Part shown: positions 8,898-16,946 of the stretch, in pieces
How the letters are laid out: each line of letters opens with the position of its first letter
Numbering within the stretch: the stretch's first letter is position 1
Origin: Methanomicrobiales archaeon HGW-Methanomicrobiales-2
GTDB taxonomy: Archaea > Halobacteriota > Methanomicrobia > Methanomicrobiales > Methanoculleaceae
Assembly (NCBI GenBank): GCA_002839645.1
Contig: PGYL01000001.1
Span: 40,710-104,709, forward strand
Direction: 5' to 3'
Length of the DNA: 64,000 bases
Program-made: the position numbers and the translations under genes
Notes under the pieces: generated by a model
Databases searched by the model: none
What the model was told of the DNA's origin: nothing
The model's input: the letters and a program-made list of their open reading frames with translations, nothing else

Positions 8898-9578
8898 TCA
8901 TTCGCGATCGGTCGCCGGCCGCCACCCGGCCGCCGCCACCAGACGGGCAATCAGGACGGCGATATAGATGGTCCCGCTCACGGTCTCGAGCACGGCGAGC
9001 GACCGGGCCTGGTCGGTGATCGGCGTGATGTCGCCGTAGCCGAGCGTCGCGAGGGTGACGAAACTGTAGTAGATGGACGTCGGGAAGGTGAAGGCGCCGC
9101 CCCCCGGCCCGGCCGAAAACGATCCCGGACTGATGCTCTCGACGAGGCCGTAGGCGGTCGCCCAGGTGAGGCCCATGAGGAGATAGACGGAGACCGCCCC
9201 GTAGATGGTGTCGGTGGTGACCCTGCGTTCCCCGAGCACCCGGAAAAGGCCGAAGAGCGCGGTGAAGGCGTAGAAGAGGAGCGTGAAGACGCTCTCGGCG
9301 GTGCCGATTACGGGATTCCCGGTGACGACGTGGAGCCAGCCGAGGCCGAAGGCGGGAACCGCGAGGAGAGCGGCGATGACGACCTGCCGTCGCCGGTTGC
9401 TCACGGCGTAGACCCCGGTGATCAGGATGAAGGACGAGAGCACCTTCAGGGCGACCGTGCCGGTCGGCCCTGCACCTGCGTAGGGGTAGACCGCGAGCAG
9501 AAGGATGAGCGATGCGAGCAGGTAGTGGAACTGCATTTCCCTCGCGCGGGCAAGATACCGGGCGAGAGGGTTCCTCAC
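8898..9578 (-). CDS. Voltage-independent potassium channel family protein
   Basis: A 226-residue membrane protein with about six hydrophobic helices and a pore loop near the C-terminus. The selectivity filter TLGYGD (residues 178-183) and preceding pore helix TSIYYSFVTLA identify an ion-channel-2 family K+ pore. No voltage-sensor arginine ladder and no cytoplasmic TrkA-N domain are present, so gating is not obvious. Its ATG overlaps the last codon of the upstream kinase gene (9575-9578), so channel and kinase are almost certainly co-translated. Control of the channel by the kinase is a reasonable inference. Confidence 0.88.
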   Translation of the reverse strand: MRNPLARYLARAREMQFHYLLASLILLLAVYPYAGAGPTGTVALKVLSSFILITGVYAVSNRRRQVVIAALLAVPAFGLGWLHVVTGNPVIGTAESVFTLLFYAFTALFGLFRVLGERRVTTDTIYGAVSVYLLMGLTWATAYGLVESISPGSFSAGPGGGAFTFPTSIYYSFVTLATLGYGDITPITDQARSLAVLETVSGTIYIAVLIARLVAAAGWRPATDRE

Positions 9579-10951
9579 GCTCTCTCCTCCCCTGCGGGTC
9601 CGGTCGGCGTCGTGTCGCCTGCTTCCCTCATCAGGGTCTCGATGGCATCGAGCACCTCCCCGGCAGATTGGTAACGGTCAGCAGGGTCCTTTGCGAGGCA
9701 CCGGAGGATAATCGGGTCGAGTCTTTTGAGGTCCGGATCGATCCGTGAGGGGGCGACCGGCTGCTCCCGGAGGGTTGCCCCGGCAAGCCCGACGAGGTTC
9801 TCGCCGGCATGGGGGGTCTTCCCCGTCACCAGTTCGTAGAAGACGACGCCGAGCTGGTAGATGTCGGTCCGTGCATCGGTCCTGCCGAACCGTTCCGGGG
9901 CGATCTGCTCCGGGGCCGCATACGCGAGGGTGAACCCGGCGATGCTGGTGTCCCGGCTCGCTGCCAGCGTCGTGCTCATGCCCCAGTCGGTGATCTTTGG
10001 CGTCAGGTCGTCCGCGAGAAGGATGTTCCTCGGCTTGATATCCCGGTGGACGACGCCTCGCTCATGGGCGTAGGCCAGGCCGGCGGCGATGCCTGCAGCG
10101 ATACGGGCGGCGGTCTTGACCGGGGCGGGTTTTGCAATCTCCTCGAGCGTCCGGGGCAGGAACTCCATTTCGACGAAGGGTACCGGGAGGATGTTGACCG
10201 AGTAGACCGCCACGATGTTTTTGTGCGTGAGGTCTTCCCAGAACCGCATCTCTTTCATGAAGGTTTTTCCGGTCGCTTCATCGTAGGTGACCGGGATCTT
10301 CACCGCTACGGTCTGACGGTCATCACGCCTGACCGCCGAAAAGACCTGTCCGAGCCCGCCTCTCCCGACGAAGGCGACCTGGCCGTACCGCCCTGCAAGT
10401 TCGGGCGGGAACCCGGCCGGGTGGGAGAGCGTGGTCCGGTATGCGCCGGGGAGGATGGTCGTGCCCGCCGGTGCTTCGCCGGCATCTGCTCGTTGCGACT
10501 TCTTCAGGTGCCCGGCACCGAGCACGGAGGCACCGCCGAGCAGGATGAGGGCCAGAGCAACCCCGGCCCAGGGGAACGGGTCGGTGATCGTCTGGCTGTT
10601 TTCCCGGGGTGTTGTTGTGGCTGTCGCGGTTGCCGTCACCTCCGGCGTCGCCTCTGTCTGCTGTTCTCCCGGGGTGACGGTCTCTTCGGGCGAGGGCAGG
10701 GCGGTCGGCGTCGCTTTCGGCGTATCCCTGGCCTTGCCGTTGTCCTTGTCCTTGTTCCGGCCGGGAGCGTCTCCGCTCTTTCCGGGGGCGGTAACCGTAT
10801 CCTCGCCCGGTGTCTTGCCGGCAGCCTCGATAGCGGCAGCGTCGGTGCCGGAGAGCTCCGGCGGCCCCGTTGCTCCCGAGACGCCGGGAGAGATGACGAG
10901 GAGGAGCAGGCCGGCGGCGAGGAGCAGGACGGCCGCCCGTTCAGGCCGCAT
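9575..10951 (-). CDS. Membrane Ser/Thr protein kinase with Pro/Thr-rich external segment
   Basis: A 458-residue eukaryote-like kinase. A signal or first transmembrane segment (about 6-26) is followed by a low-complexity Thr/Pro/Glu-rich region (about 30-122) and a second transmembrane helix (about 127-148). The kinase domain spans about 188-450. Catalytic elements are the glycine loop GRGGLG (196-201), Lys218, HRDIKPRN (302-309) and the APE motif (346-348). The metal-binding motif reads DWG rather than DFG (322-324), a conservative change. The middle of operon FHA-kinase-channel, it overlaps both neighbours. Topology suggests signal sensing outside and phosphorylation inside. Confidence 0.9.
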   Translation of the reverse strand: MRPERAAVLLLAAGLLLLVISPGVSGATGPPELSGTDAAAIEAAGKTPGEDTVTAPGKSGDAPGRNKDKDNGKARDTPKATPTALPSPEETVTPGEQQTEATPEVTATATATTTPRENSQTITDPFPWAGVALALILLGGASVLGAGHLKKSQRADAGEAPAGTTILPGAYRTTLSHPAGFPPELAGRYGQVAFVGRGGLGQVFSAVRRDDRQTVAVKIPVTYDEATGKTFMKEMRFWEDLTHKNIVAVYSVNILPVPFVEMEFLPRTLEEIAKPAPVKTAARIAAGIAAGLAYAHERGVVHRDIKPRNILLADDLTPKITDWGMSTTLAASRDTSIAGFTLAYAAPEQIAPERFGRTDARTDIYQLGVVFYELVTGKTPHAGENLVGLAGATLREQPVAPSRIDPDLKRLDPIILRCLAKDPADRYQSAGEVLDAIETLMREAGDTTPTGPAGEERA

Positions 10952-11741
10952 CCGGCGCCGGCACCCCCCCGGAGACGGCGAAGACGAGGGTTGCCCCCGG
11001 CGCGCCCTTTGCGAGTTCGACGAGGTCGCCGTCGTGGAGCTCCCGCCGCGTGCCCCGGTCGAGCGGCGTACCGTTCACGAAAGTGCCGCCCGTGCTGCCG
11101 CAGTCCTCGATGAGCCAGGCGCCGTCCCGGTGGCGGGTGAGCCGGGCGTGCGGTCTCGAGACGCGGGTGACCGCCGCGTACTCTTCGCCGAGAACGATAT
11201 CCTGCCCGGCTTGGCGGGGTGCGTCCGGGTCCGCCCGGCCTATGGCGATGCTGTCGTGCCCGAGCGGGAAGACCCTGCCGTCCTCTGACCCGCCGAGGAG
11301 GATGACGACCGGGAACTGCCCGGAAAACTCTCCCGAGAACGTCTCCCGGACACCGGCAAGTCTCTTCGCGAGCACAGCATCCGTGAGCGTCAGTTTCAGG
11401 TTCGAGAAGAGCCCGAGGCTTCTCGTGATCGCCTCGAGTCCCCCGGGCACGAGCGAGTATTTCCAGACCGGGTGAATTCCTTTTGCGGTCGGGCGGGAGA
11501 GACCGGCCTCTTTCTTGACGACGCCTATGCTCAGCAGTTTGTCGAGATGCTTCTTTGTGTTCTCGTAGCTCGTCTCGATCGCGGCCGAGATCTGCCGGAC
11601 ATCCTTTGGACTGCGTTCGATGACCTTTAAGATCTTCAAGCGCGTGCTGCTGCTCAGCACGTCCAGGTATTCGGAGAGTTCCTGCAGATCGTCGGTGTCT
11701 ATATCGAGGATCAGTGTCCTTGAGTCGTCGTCGTTGGTCAT
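10941..11741 (-). CDS. Winged-helix plus FHA domain protein
   Basis: A 266-residue two-part protein. Residues about 28-85 form an ArsR-like winged helix (SSSTRLKILKVIERSPKDVR, then SYENTKKHLDKLLSIGVV). Residues about 160-258 form an FHA domain with all landmarks: GR at 168-169, SRPHAR at 195-200 and GSTGGTFVNG at 215-224. FHA domains bind phosphothreonine, so this looks like a DNA-binding protein controlled by the kinase encoded next, whose start it overlaps by 11 bases. A transcription factor switched by its own operon's kinase is an inference. The promoter should lie in 11742-11945, shared with the divergent small gene. Confidence 0.87.
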   Translation of the reverse strand: MTNDDDSRTLILDIDTDDLQELSEYLDVLSSSTRLKILKVIERSPKDVRQISAAIETSYENTKKHLDKLLSIGVVKKEAGLSRPTAKGIHPVWKYSLVPGGLEAITRSLGLFSNLKLTLTDAVLAKRLAGVRETFSGEFSGQFPVVILLGGSEDGRVFPLGHDSIAIGRADPDAPRQAGQDIVLGEEYAAVTRVSRPHARLTRHRDGAWLIEDCGSTGGTFVNGTPLDRGTRRELHDGDLVELAKGAPGATLVFAVSGGVPAPDAA

Positions 11742-11945
11742 AGGTCCTCCGGTCGGCCTTGCTGTATGTTTTCACGAGGTCTCTGATGAAGGTTGTGCAC
11801 TTCACCGGGCGATCCTGCATCCCGGCAGGGGCATACCGACCATAATCCCCGGGCTCCCACGTGGCGACGGCGCCGCAGAATGCGTGGTTCGTCTCCGGAT
11901 CCGGCTCCGGATCATCTTTTATACGAGGGGATCGATCGAGGTGGC

Positions 11946-12230
11946 ATGCTTGAGGATATCGAGACCCTGCAACAGCGGGCCGTGATGGTGGAGATCGAGG
12001 AGATGATCCAGTCGACACCCAATTATGCCGATATCAGGACAGCACTCCAGTCGTTAAATTTCATACCGGAGCAGGACGACGCCGATGTCGCGATCTGGGT
12101 GCATCCCGCTCTCCGGATCTTCGTCCTCTTACAGATGAACCTCGGCGGCGGGTATGCAGGGTACAAGGTGGCCGCCTACGACGATCTGGAAGGCCGCGAG
12201 GGGATGTCTGCCGGCTACAACGCCCGGTGA
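11946..12230 (+). CDS. Small conserved protein, paralogue of the gene at 12751
   Basis: A 94-residue acidic protein of unknown function. A helix-rich first half (LEDIETLQQRAVMVEIEEMI) precedes an alpha-beta second half containing DADVAIWVHPALRIFVLL. It aligns over most of its length with the protein at 12751-13035: both share an EMI start of a helix, a Y-x-x-I-R pattern, an L-x-F step and a closing Y-x-V/A-x-x-D/F-x-x-x-E/G tail. A TATA-like TCTTTTATACGAGG sits near 11914. The ATG at 11946 was chosen because the frame upstream has no family likeness. It diverges from the FHA operon. Confidence 0.65.
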   Translation: MLEDIETLQQRAVMVEIEEMIQSTPNYADIRTALQSLNFIPEQDDADVAIWVHPALRIFVLLQMNLGGGYAGYKVAAYDDLEGREGMSAGYNAR

Positions 12231-12256
12231 TGGTTCTGTCCCCGTCGTAGCCCGTG

Positions 12257-12548
12257 GCGGGTAGTGCCCTACGAAACAACGGATCATAACGTTGTTGCGA
12301 TCCCATCCGGGTATTCTCGATTGATTGCAACCCGGGGCACGGCTTTCCATGGGGCTGCGCACCTGGCGGTGCTCGAGCTCCGGATGTCCCATCCATCGCA
12401 ATCGCCATGACTGCCCCCGCCCCGCAGGAAGGGGGAGGAGGCCGGGTGGGGTGGGGTGGTGAGGCATGCGGATCTCCGCGCGAGACAGGGGAGGGGGAGA
12501 CCCCCTCCGTCAGCCCCATCCCCCATGGCGATAGCCACCACGGTCCAC
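12257..12548 (+). repeat. Dispersed ~290-bp element, copy 1
   Basis: This non-coding block is repeated in opposite orientation at 19284-19563. Matching landmarks in order are TAGTGCCCTACGAAACAAC (12262-12280), a segment with TTGATTGCAACCCGGGGC, TTTCCATGGGGCTGCGCACC, the hairpin motif at about 12358-12381, a GAAGGGGGAGGAGGCCGG segment, the G/C hairpin GGAGGGGGAGACCCCCTCC, and ATAGCCACCACGGTCCAC at its end. No transposase is encoded. The copies differ by point changes and small gaps, so they are old. It looks like a MITE or complex REP element. Confidence 0.75.
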
Positions 12549-12750
12549 GGCATGAGGAGATGCTTGAGAAAAAAGGTCGAACTCAGGGGAAATCTTCTCC
12601 CCGGGTTATTTTTTGTCATGAACCCGGGTTGGTGCGCAACGTAATTTCTGTCGGATCCTCTGAGACCAATTATCAGGTATATGCTGGAGCACTACCTCGT
12701 GGCGGGGCCTCTTTGCACCCCTCCCTGCCGGGTCAGGTTTATCCGGGTGT

Positions 12751-13035
12751 ATGCAGTATGACCCTCGCATGCGTGAACAACTGCAGGTTGATCGGGAGGA
12801 GCAGGAGGCCATGAAAGGCCGGGTCCGGGAGATGATCGCGGCAAACACCACGTACGATGGGATCCGGGAGGGCCTTGAGGGTCTCGGGTTCCGGGCGAAG
12901 GAGGACCGGCCCGCCCTTGCCCTCTGGGAGAACTCCGAGCACGAACTTTTCGTGATGGTCCATATGGACCCGGAGACCGGCGGGTTGCGCGATTACGATG
13001 TGAAGACGTTTGAGGAGACGGAGGGGTTCGAGTAG
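12751..13035 (+). CDS. Small conserved protein, paralogue of the gene at 11946
   Basis: A 94-residue charged protein of unknown function, paralogous to the protein at 11946-12230. The shared core covers the helix EMIAANTTYDGIREGLEGLG and the strand region LALWENSEHELFVMVHMD. An alternative ATG lies at 12769. The two paralogues are separated by copy 1 of the dispersed element and about 200 further bases. This suggests a tandem gene duplication later split, or accompanied, by the repeat insertion. No membrane segment, metal motif or catalytic pattern is seen. Confidence 0.65.
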   Translation: MQYDPRMREQLQVDREEQEAMKGRVREMIAANTTYDGIREGLEGLGFRAKEDRPALALWENSEHELFVMVHMDPETGGLRDYDVKTFEETEGFE

Positions 13036-13042
13036 TCGGGGC

Positions 13043-13486
13043 TCACGCCCGGCCCGGCGGCGGGTCCGCGAAGAGCGCGATGTACCCGCCGATGAGCGCG
13101 GTGATGACGACGAGCAGGTAGACCGGGAGCGCAAACGTCTCGAATAAGGCAAAGAATTCGACCCCGGTGATCTCGCCCACGAGTGAGAAGAGCCGGAAGA
13201 GGAACATAACCAGGAATACGGCACCGACGGCACTGAAGATTGGGCCCGGGAGGTTCAGGGGAAAGGCCAGGGCGCCGAAGAGGTCGCCGACGAGGAATAA
13301 TACCGAGATCAGGATGAGCAGCCCGAGGTTGGCGTTGAGGAACGCGACGATCTGGAGGAAGACGGGGGTCTGGACGTAGCCGCCGGCCAGGATGTTTAGG
13401 ATGCCGAGCAGGATCAAAAAGACGACGAGCCCGATGACTCTTGAAATGAGGACGCCGAAGACCGATTCCTTTCTGCGCTCACCCAT
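13043..13486 (-). CDS. Hypothetical four-helix membrane protein
   Basis: A 147-residue hydrophobic protein with about four transmembrane helices (roughly residues 10-30, 38-65, 78-100 and 115-138). A short basic N-terminus (MGERRKES) suggests a cytoplasmic start. I recognise no family. It is downstream of the aldehyde dehydrogenase on the same strand, 29 bases after its stop, so they could be one transcript, but no functional link is evident. Confidence 0.65.
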   Translation of the reverse strand: MGERRKESVFGVLISRVIGLVVFLILLGILNILAGGYVQTPVFLQIVAFLNANLGLLILISVLFLVGDLFGALAFPLNLPGPIFSAVGAVFLVMFLFRLFSLVGEITGVEFFALFETFALPVYLLVVITALIGGYIALFADPPPGRA

Positions 13487-13515
13487 GCTATCTCTCCAGG
13501 GAGGGCGCTCTCTCG

Positions 13516-15108
13516 TTATGGAGTTTTCGTTCCCGGCTCCGTCACCCGTGTCTGCGCCTGCTCGCGGACGAATGAGAGGAGGTAGTACGGCCCCCCGGCA
13601 CCCCTGCCGGTCGTCCCGCTCGCCTTCCAGCCGCCGAAGGGCTGGGCACCGGGCCAGGCTCCCGTCGTCGCTCCGCCGCGCCGGTTGGCGTAGACGACCC
13701 CGAACCGGATCTCATCGAAGAAGCGCCTGACCTCCTCGGGGTCTTCTGCAAATATCCCGGCGGTCAGGCCGTAGTCTGTCGCGTTCGCGAGCTTGAGCGC
13801 CTCTTCAAGGGTCTCGAAGGTGCCGACGAGGAGGAGCGGGACGAAGAGCTCTTCTGCAAAGAGGCGGTGGTTGTGCGCAAGATCGGCGATGACCGTGGGC
13901 CTGACGTAGACGCCCCGCCCATAAAGCCCCTCCTCGGTCACCGCCCCGCCGGCAACGAGCCTCCCCCCGTCCCTGAGCGCCTCCTCGACCGCCTCCTGGA
14001 AGGTCAGCCGTGCGTCGTCGTCGATCAGGGGGCCGTACGCGACCTCCCGCCGCCGGGGGTCGCCGACCTCCATCCGGTCCACCCGGTCGCGGAGCGCCTC
14101 GCAAAACCGCTCTGCAACCGACGAATGGACGTAGACCCGGGACGTGGCGCTGCACTTCTGGCCTGCAAACCCGAAGGCTGCCCGGGCCACTCCCTCGGCC
14201 GCTTTTGGGATATCGGCGCTGGCGGTGACGATCACCGGGTTCTTGCTCCCGAGCTCCGCTACCAGCGGCTTATGATAGGGCTGCACCGCGGCAACCTGCC
14301 GGTGCAGCCACGTCCCCACGGCCCGCGACCCGGTGAACGCGATCCCGGCAACGTCGGGGTGGGCTGCCACGACCTCGCCGAAGGGGCCTCCGGGCCCGGT
14401 CACCAGGTTGAGCGCACCGGGAGGGACCCCGTTCTCTGTAAAGAGCCGGTAGAGGTTCACCCCGGCAAGCGGCGTCTTGCTCGTCGGTTTGAAGACGACC
14501 GTGTTCCCGGTGAGGAGCGCTCCGGCGATCATGCCCGCGGCAAGCGCTATCGGGAAGTTGAACGGGGAGATGACCGCCCAGGCGCCGTAGGGCCGCATGA
14601 CGCTCCGGCACTCCTCCCCGGGTGCCGGTGAGTGCATGGGAAAGATGTAGCCGTTGTTCTGCTCGTAGACCCCGCAGTAGTAGCGGAGCATAGCAGCCGC
14701 CTCGCCGACCTCCGCCAGGGCCTCGAAGCGGGTCTTCCCCGCTTCAAAGGTCAGCAGCGCCGCGAGGGAGAAGAGCCGTTCCTCGATCGCATCGGCCGTC
14801 TTCCTGACGATCCCGACCCGTTCCCGCCAGTCCTGCCGGCTCCACCCGAAAAAGGCCTCGTTTGCGGCGGCTATCGCCCCCCGGGCATGCTCTTCTCCCC
14901 CTTCGGGGAAGGTCCCGAGGAGGATGCCCGGGTCGATGGGCGACCGCGTCTCAAACTCCCGGGGGGCGGTGACCTCCCGGCCGCCGATGTACATCGGGTG
15001 GCGCCCCCCGAGTTCCCGCTCGACCTCGAGCAGGGCGGCCTCATACTCGCCGTGAATACGCTCATCCGACTCAAGTGAGACATACGTGACGCTTCCTGAC
15101 TCCTGCAT
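13516..15108 (-). CDS. Aldehyde dehydrogenase, P5C-dehydrogenase-like
   Basis: A 530-residue NAD(P)-dependent aldehyde dehydrogenase. The chain shows the N-terminal IGGREV segment, the cofactor region SPFNFPIALAAGMIAGAL with KPTSKTPL, the catalytic glutamate region VAELGSKNP, the catalytic cysteine in FAGQKCSATSRVYVH, and the C-terminal PFGGWKASGTTGRGAGG. Layout and AGQKCSA best fit 1-pyrroline-5-carboxylate dehydrogenase (glutamate semialdehyde oxidation), though related succinate-semialdehyde-type enzymes cannot be excluded. The ATG at 15108 is chosen because GGGAGGTTGG lies just upstream. It diverges from the DNA ligase gene across less than 100 bases. Confidence 0.85.
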   Translation of the reverse strand: MQESGSVTYVSLESDERIHGEYEAALLEVERELGGRHPMYIGGREVTAPREFETRSPIDPGILLGTFPEGGEEHARGAIAAANEAFFGWSRQDWRERVGIVRKTADAIEERLFSLAALLTFEAGKTRFEALAEVGEAAAMLRYYCGVYEQNNGYIFPMHSPAPGEECRSVMRPYGAWAVISPFNFPIALAAGMIAGALLTGNTVVFKPTSKTPLAGVNLYRLFTENGVPPGALNLVTGPGGPFGEVVAAHPDVAGIAFTGSRAVGTWLHRQVAAVQPYHKPLVAELGSKNPVIVTASADIPKAAEGVARAAFGFAGQKCSATSRVYVHSSVAERFCEALRDRVDRMEVGDPRRREVAYGPLIDDDARLTFQEAVEEALRDGGRLVAGGAVTEEGLYGRGVYVRPTVIADLAHNHRLFAEELFVPLLLVGTFETLEEALKLANATDYGLTAGIFAEDPEEVRRFFDEIRFGVVYANRRGGATTGAWPGAQPFGGWKASGTTGRGAGGPYYLLSFVREQAQTRVTEPGTKTP

Positions 15109-15202
15109 ACCAACCTCCCACAACCCGGTCCATAATAAAGTCCCCGTCGGACCGGATACCGCAACATTCATCTATCCCCCGGCAGTGAACAAACGGCTGA
15201 CC

Positions 15203-16942
15203 GTGAAATTTGCAACCCTCACCGCCTGTTTTGAGAGGCTCGAAGCGACATCGTCCCAAAACGAGATGACCACGCTTCTCGCCCGGCTGCTCGCCGCGGC
15301 AACGCCGGACGAGATCGGGATCGTCTGCTACGTTGTGCTCGGAGCGATTGGTCCCGGCTACAGCGACGTAAACCTGGGCATCGGGGACCGGACCACGGCG
15401 GCGGCGATCGCCCTTGCGGCCGGCACCGATCCTGCCCCGGTCGAGGCGGCGGCGCGGGAACTCGGCGACTACGGCGACGTCGCCGTCCGGCTGATCGCGA
15501 CCCCCGCCACGGGGCCGCTCCCGGTCGCCGACGTCCACCGCGGCCTCGTCGAGATCGCCGGGGCATCCGGCCCGGGCTCGGTCGAAGTGAAGAAGAACGC
15601 CCTCGCGGCTCTCCTCACCGCCGCCACGCCCCCGGAGCGGCGTTACCTCTCGCGGCTTGCCGCGGGGGAGATGCGGCTCGGCGTCGGGGAGATGACCCTC
15701 CTCGATGCGCTGGCGGAGGCGTTCCTGGGGTCGAAGGCAGAGCGCCCGGCCCTTGAACATGCCTACAACATCTCCTCCGATATCGGTCTCGTGGCCCGGA
15801 TGCTTCTCGAGGAGGGCCTCCCCGGGGTGCAGGCGATCGCCGTCACCCTGCACCGCCCCATCCGGCCGATGCTCACCCAGCGGGTCGCCCGGATATCGGA
15901 GATCCTCGAACGGATCGGCTCTCCCGTCATCGCTGTCGAGGAGAAGTACGACGGCGAACGGATCCAGGCGCACAAGGACGGCGACGACGTCACCCTCTTT
16001 TCGCGGCGGCTGACCGACGTCACCGGCCAGTACCCCGATATCGTCCGGCACGTCCGGCGCTCTATTAGCGTCGATACGGCGATCCTCGACGGCGAGGCGG
16101 TCGCGTTCGACCATGCGACCGGGACCTACCGGCCCTTCCAGACGCTGATGCGGCGGCGCCGGAAGCACCGGGTCAGCGAAGTCGCCGATGAGGTCCCGGC
16201 GACCTACCGGGCCTTCGACCTCCTCTATGCCGACGGCGAATCATACCTCTGCCGGAGTTACCCCGACCGGCGGGCGAGGCTCGAGGAGATCCTCGTCGGG
16301 GACGAGCACATATCTCCGGCGGGCCGCATCGTAACGGGGGATGCCGACGGGATCACGGCGTTCTATCTCTCCTGCATCGAGCGGGGACTTGAAGGGATCG
16401 TCTGCAAGTCGTGTGCAGAGGACTCGTTCTACCGGGCGGGGGCGCGGGAGTGGCAGTGGATCAAGTGGAAGAGCGATTACGCCCCCGGGATCTCCGATAC
16501 GCTCGATCTGGTCGTCATCGGCGCCAGCGCCGGGCGGGGGAAGCGGGCCGGGACCTACGGCTCGGTCCTCTGTGCCGCCTATAACCACGAGGAAGACCTC
16601 TTCCAGACGGTCTGCGGCATGGGGACGGGGTTCTCGGACGTTGACCTCGCGGACCTTCCCCGCCGGCTCGCCGGCGCGAGGGTGGACCGGCAGCCGGCGC
16701 GGGCGATGGTGAACCCGCAGGCGGCACCCGACTTCTGGTTTGAGCCGCGCTATGTCGTGGAGGTGCTGGGGCTCGAGATCACCCAGAGCCCGGTCCACAC
16801 CTGCAACTGGGACCCGGAGCGGCGGCGTGGCCTCGCCCTCCGGTTCCCGCGGTTCGTCCGGTGGCGGGACGAGAAGGGTCCTGAAGAGGCGACGACGGCC
16901 GCCGAGATCGCGGCCATCTTCCGCCGCCGGTGGGGGGTGTAA
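15203..16942 (+). CDS. lig: ATP-dependent DNA ligase
   Basis: A 579-residue archaeal replicative/repair ligase that seals nicks using ATP. The N-terminal DNA-binding domain (about 1-220) is followed by the adenylation domain with the nucleotidyl-lysine motif KYDGER and the later motifs LDGEAVAF, YRAFDLLYADG, EGIVCK and the OB-fold lysine motif WIKWK. The family start MKFxxL matches a GTG at 15203 better than upstream in-frame codons, giving normal family length. The next gene, polX, follows after four bases, so the two form a repair operon. Confidence 0.93.
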   Translation: MKFATLTACFERLEATSSQNEMTTLLARLLAAATPDEIGIVCYVVLGAIGPGYSDVNLGIGDRTTAAAIALAAGTDPAPVEAAARELGDYGDVAVRLIATPATGPLPVADVHRGLVEIAGASGPGSVEVKKNALAALLTAATPPERRYLSRLAAGEMRLGVGEMTLLDALAEAFLGSKAERPALEHAYNISSDIGLVARMLLEEGLPGVQAIAVTLHRPIRPMLTQRVARISEILERIGSPVIAVEEKYDGERIQAHKDGDDVTLFSRRLTDVTGQYPDIVRHVRRSISVDTAILDGEAVAFDHATGTYRPFQTLMRRRRKHRVSEVADEVPATYRAFDLLYADGESYLCRSYPDRRARLEEILVGDEHISPAGRIVTGDADGITAFYLSCIERGLEGIVCKSCAEDSFYRAGAREWQWIKWKSDYAPGISDTLDLVVIGASAGRGKRAGTYGSVLCAAYNHEEDLFQTVCGMGTGFSDVDLADLPRRLAGARVDRQPARAMVNPQAAPDFWFEPRYVVEVLGLEITQSPVHTCNWDPERRRGLALRFPRFVRWRDEKGPEEATTAAEIAAIFRRRWGV

Positions 16943-16946
16943 CGGT

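Noticed and set aside
10636..12018. Long minus-strand open frame of 460 codons overlapping the FHA gene
   Set aside because: It is an Arg/Pro-rich shadow in high-GC DNA; the FHA and kinase frames carry all conserved motifs.
12407..12814. Plus-strand frame across repeat copy 1
   Set aside because: It is generated by the non-coding repeat and overlaps the real gene at 12751 in another frame.
15071..16168. Minus-strand frame of 365 codons opposite the DNA ligase
   Set aside because: It is an antisense shadow rich in Gly/Arg/Asp without any family feature.
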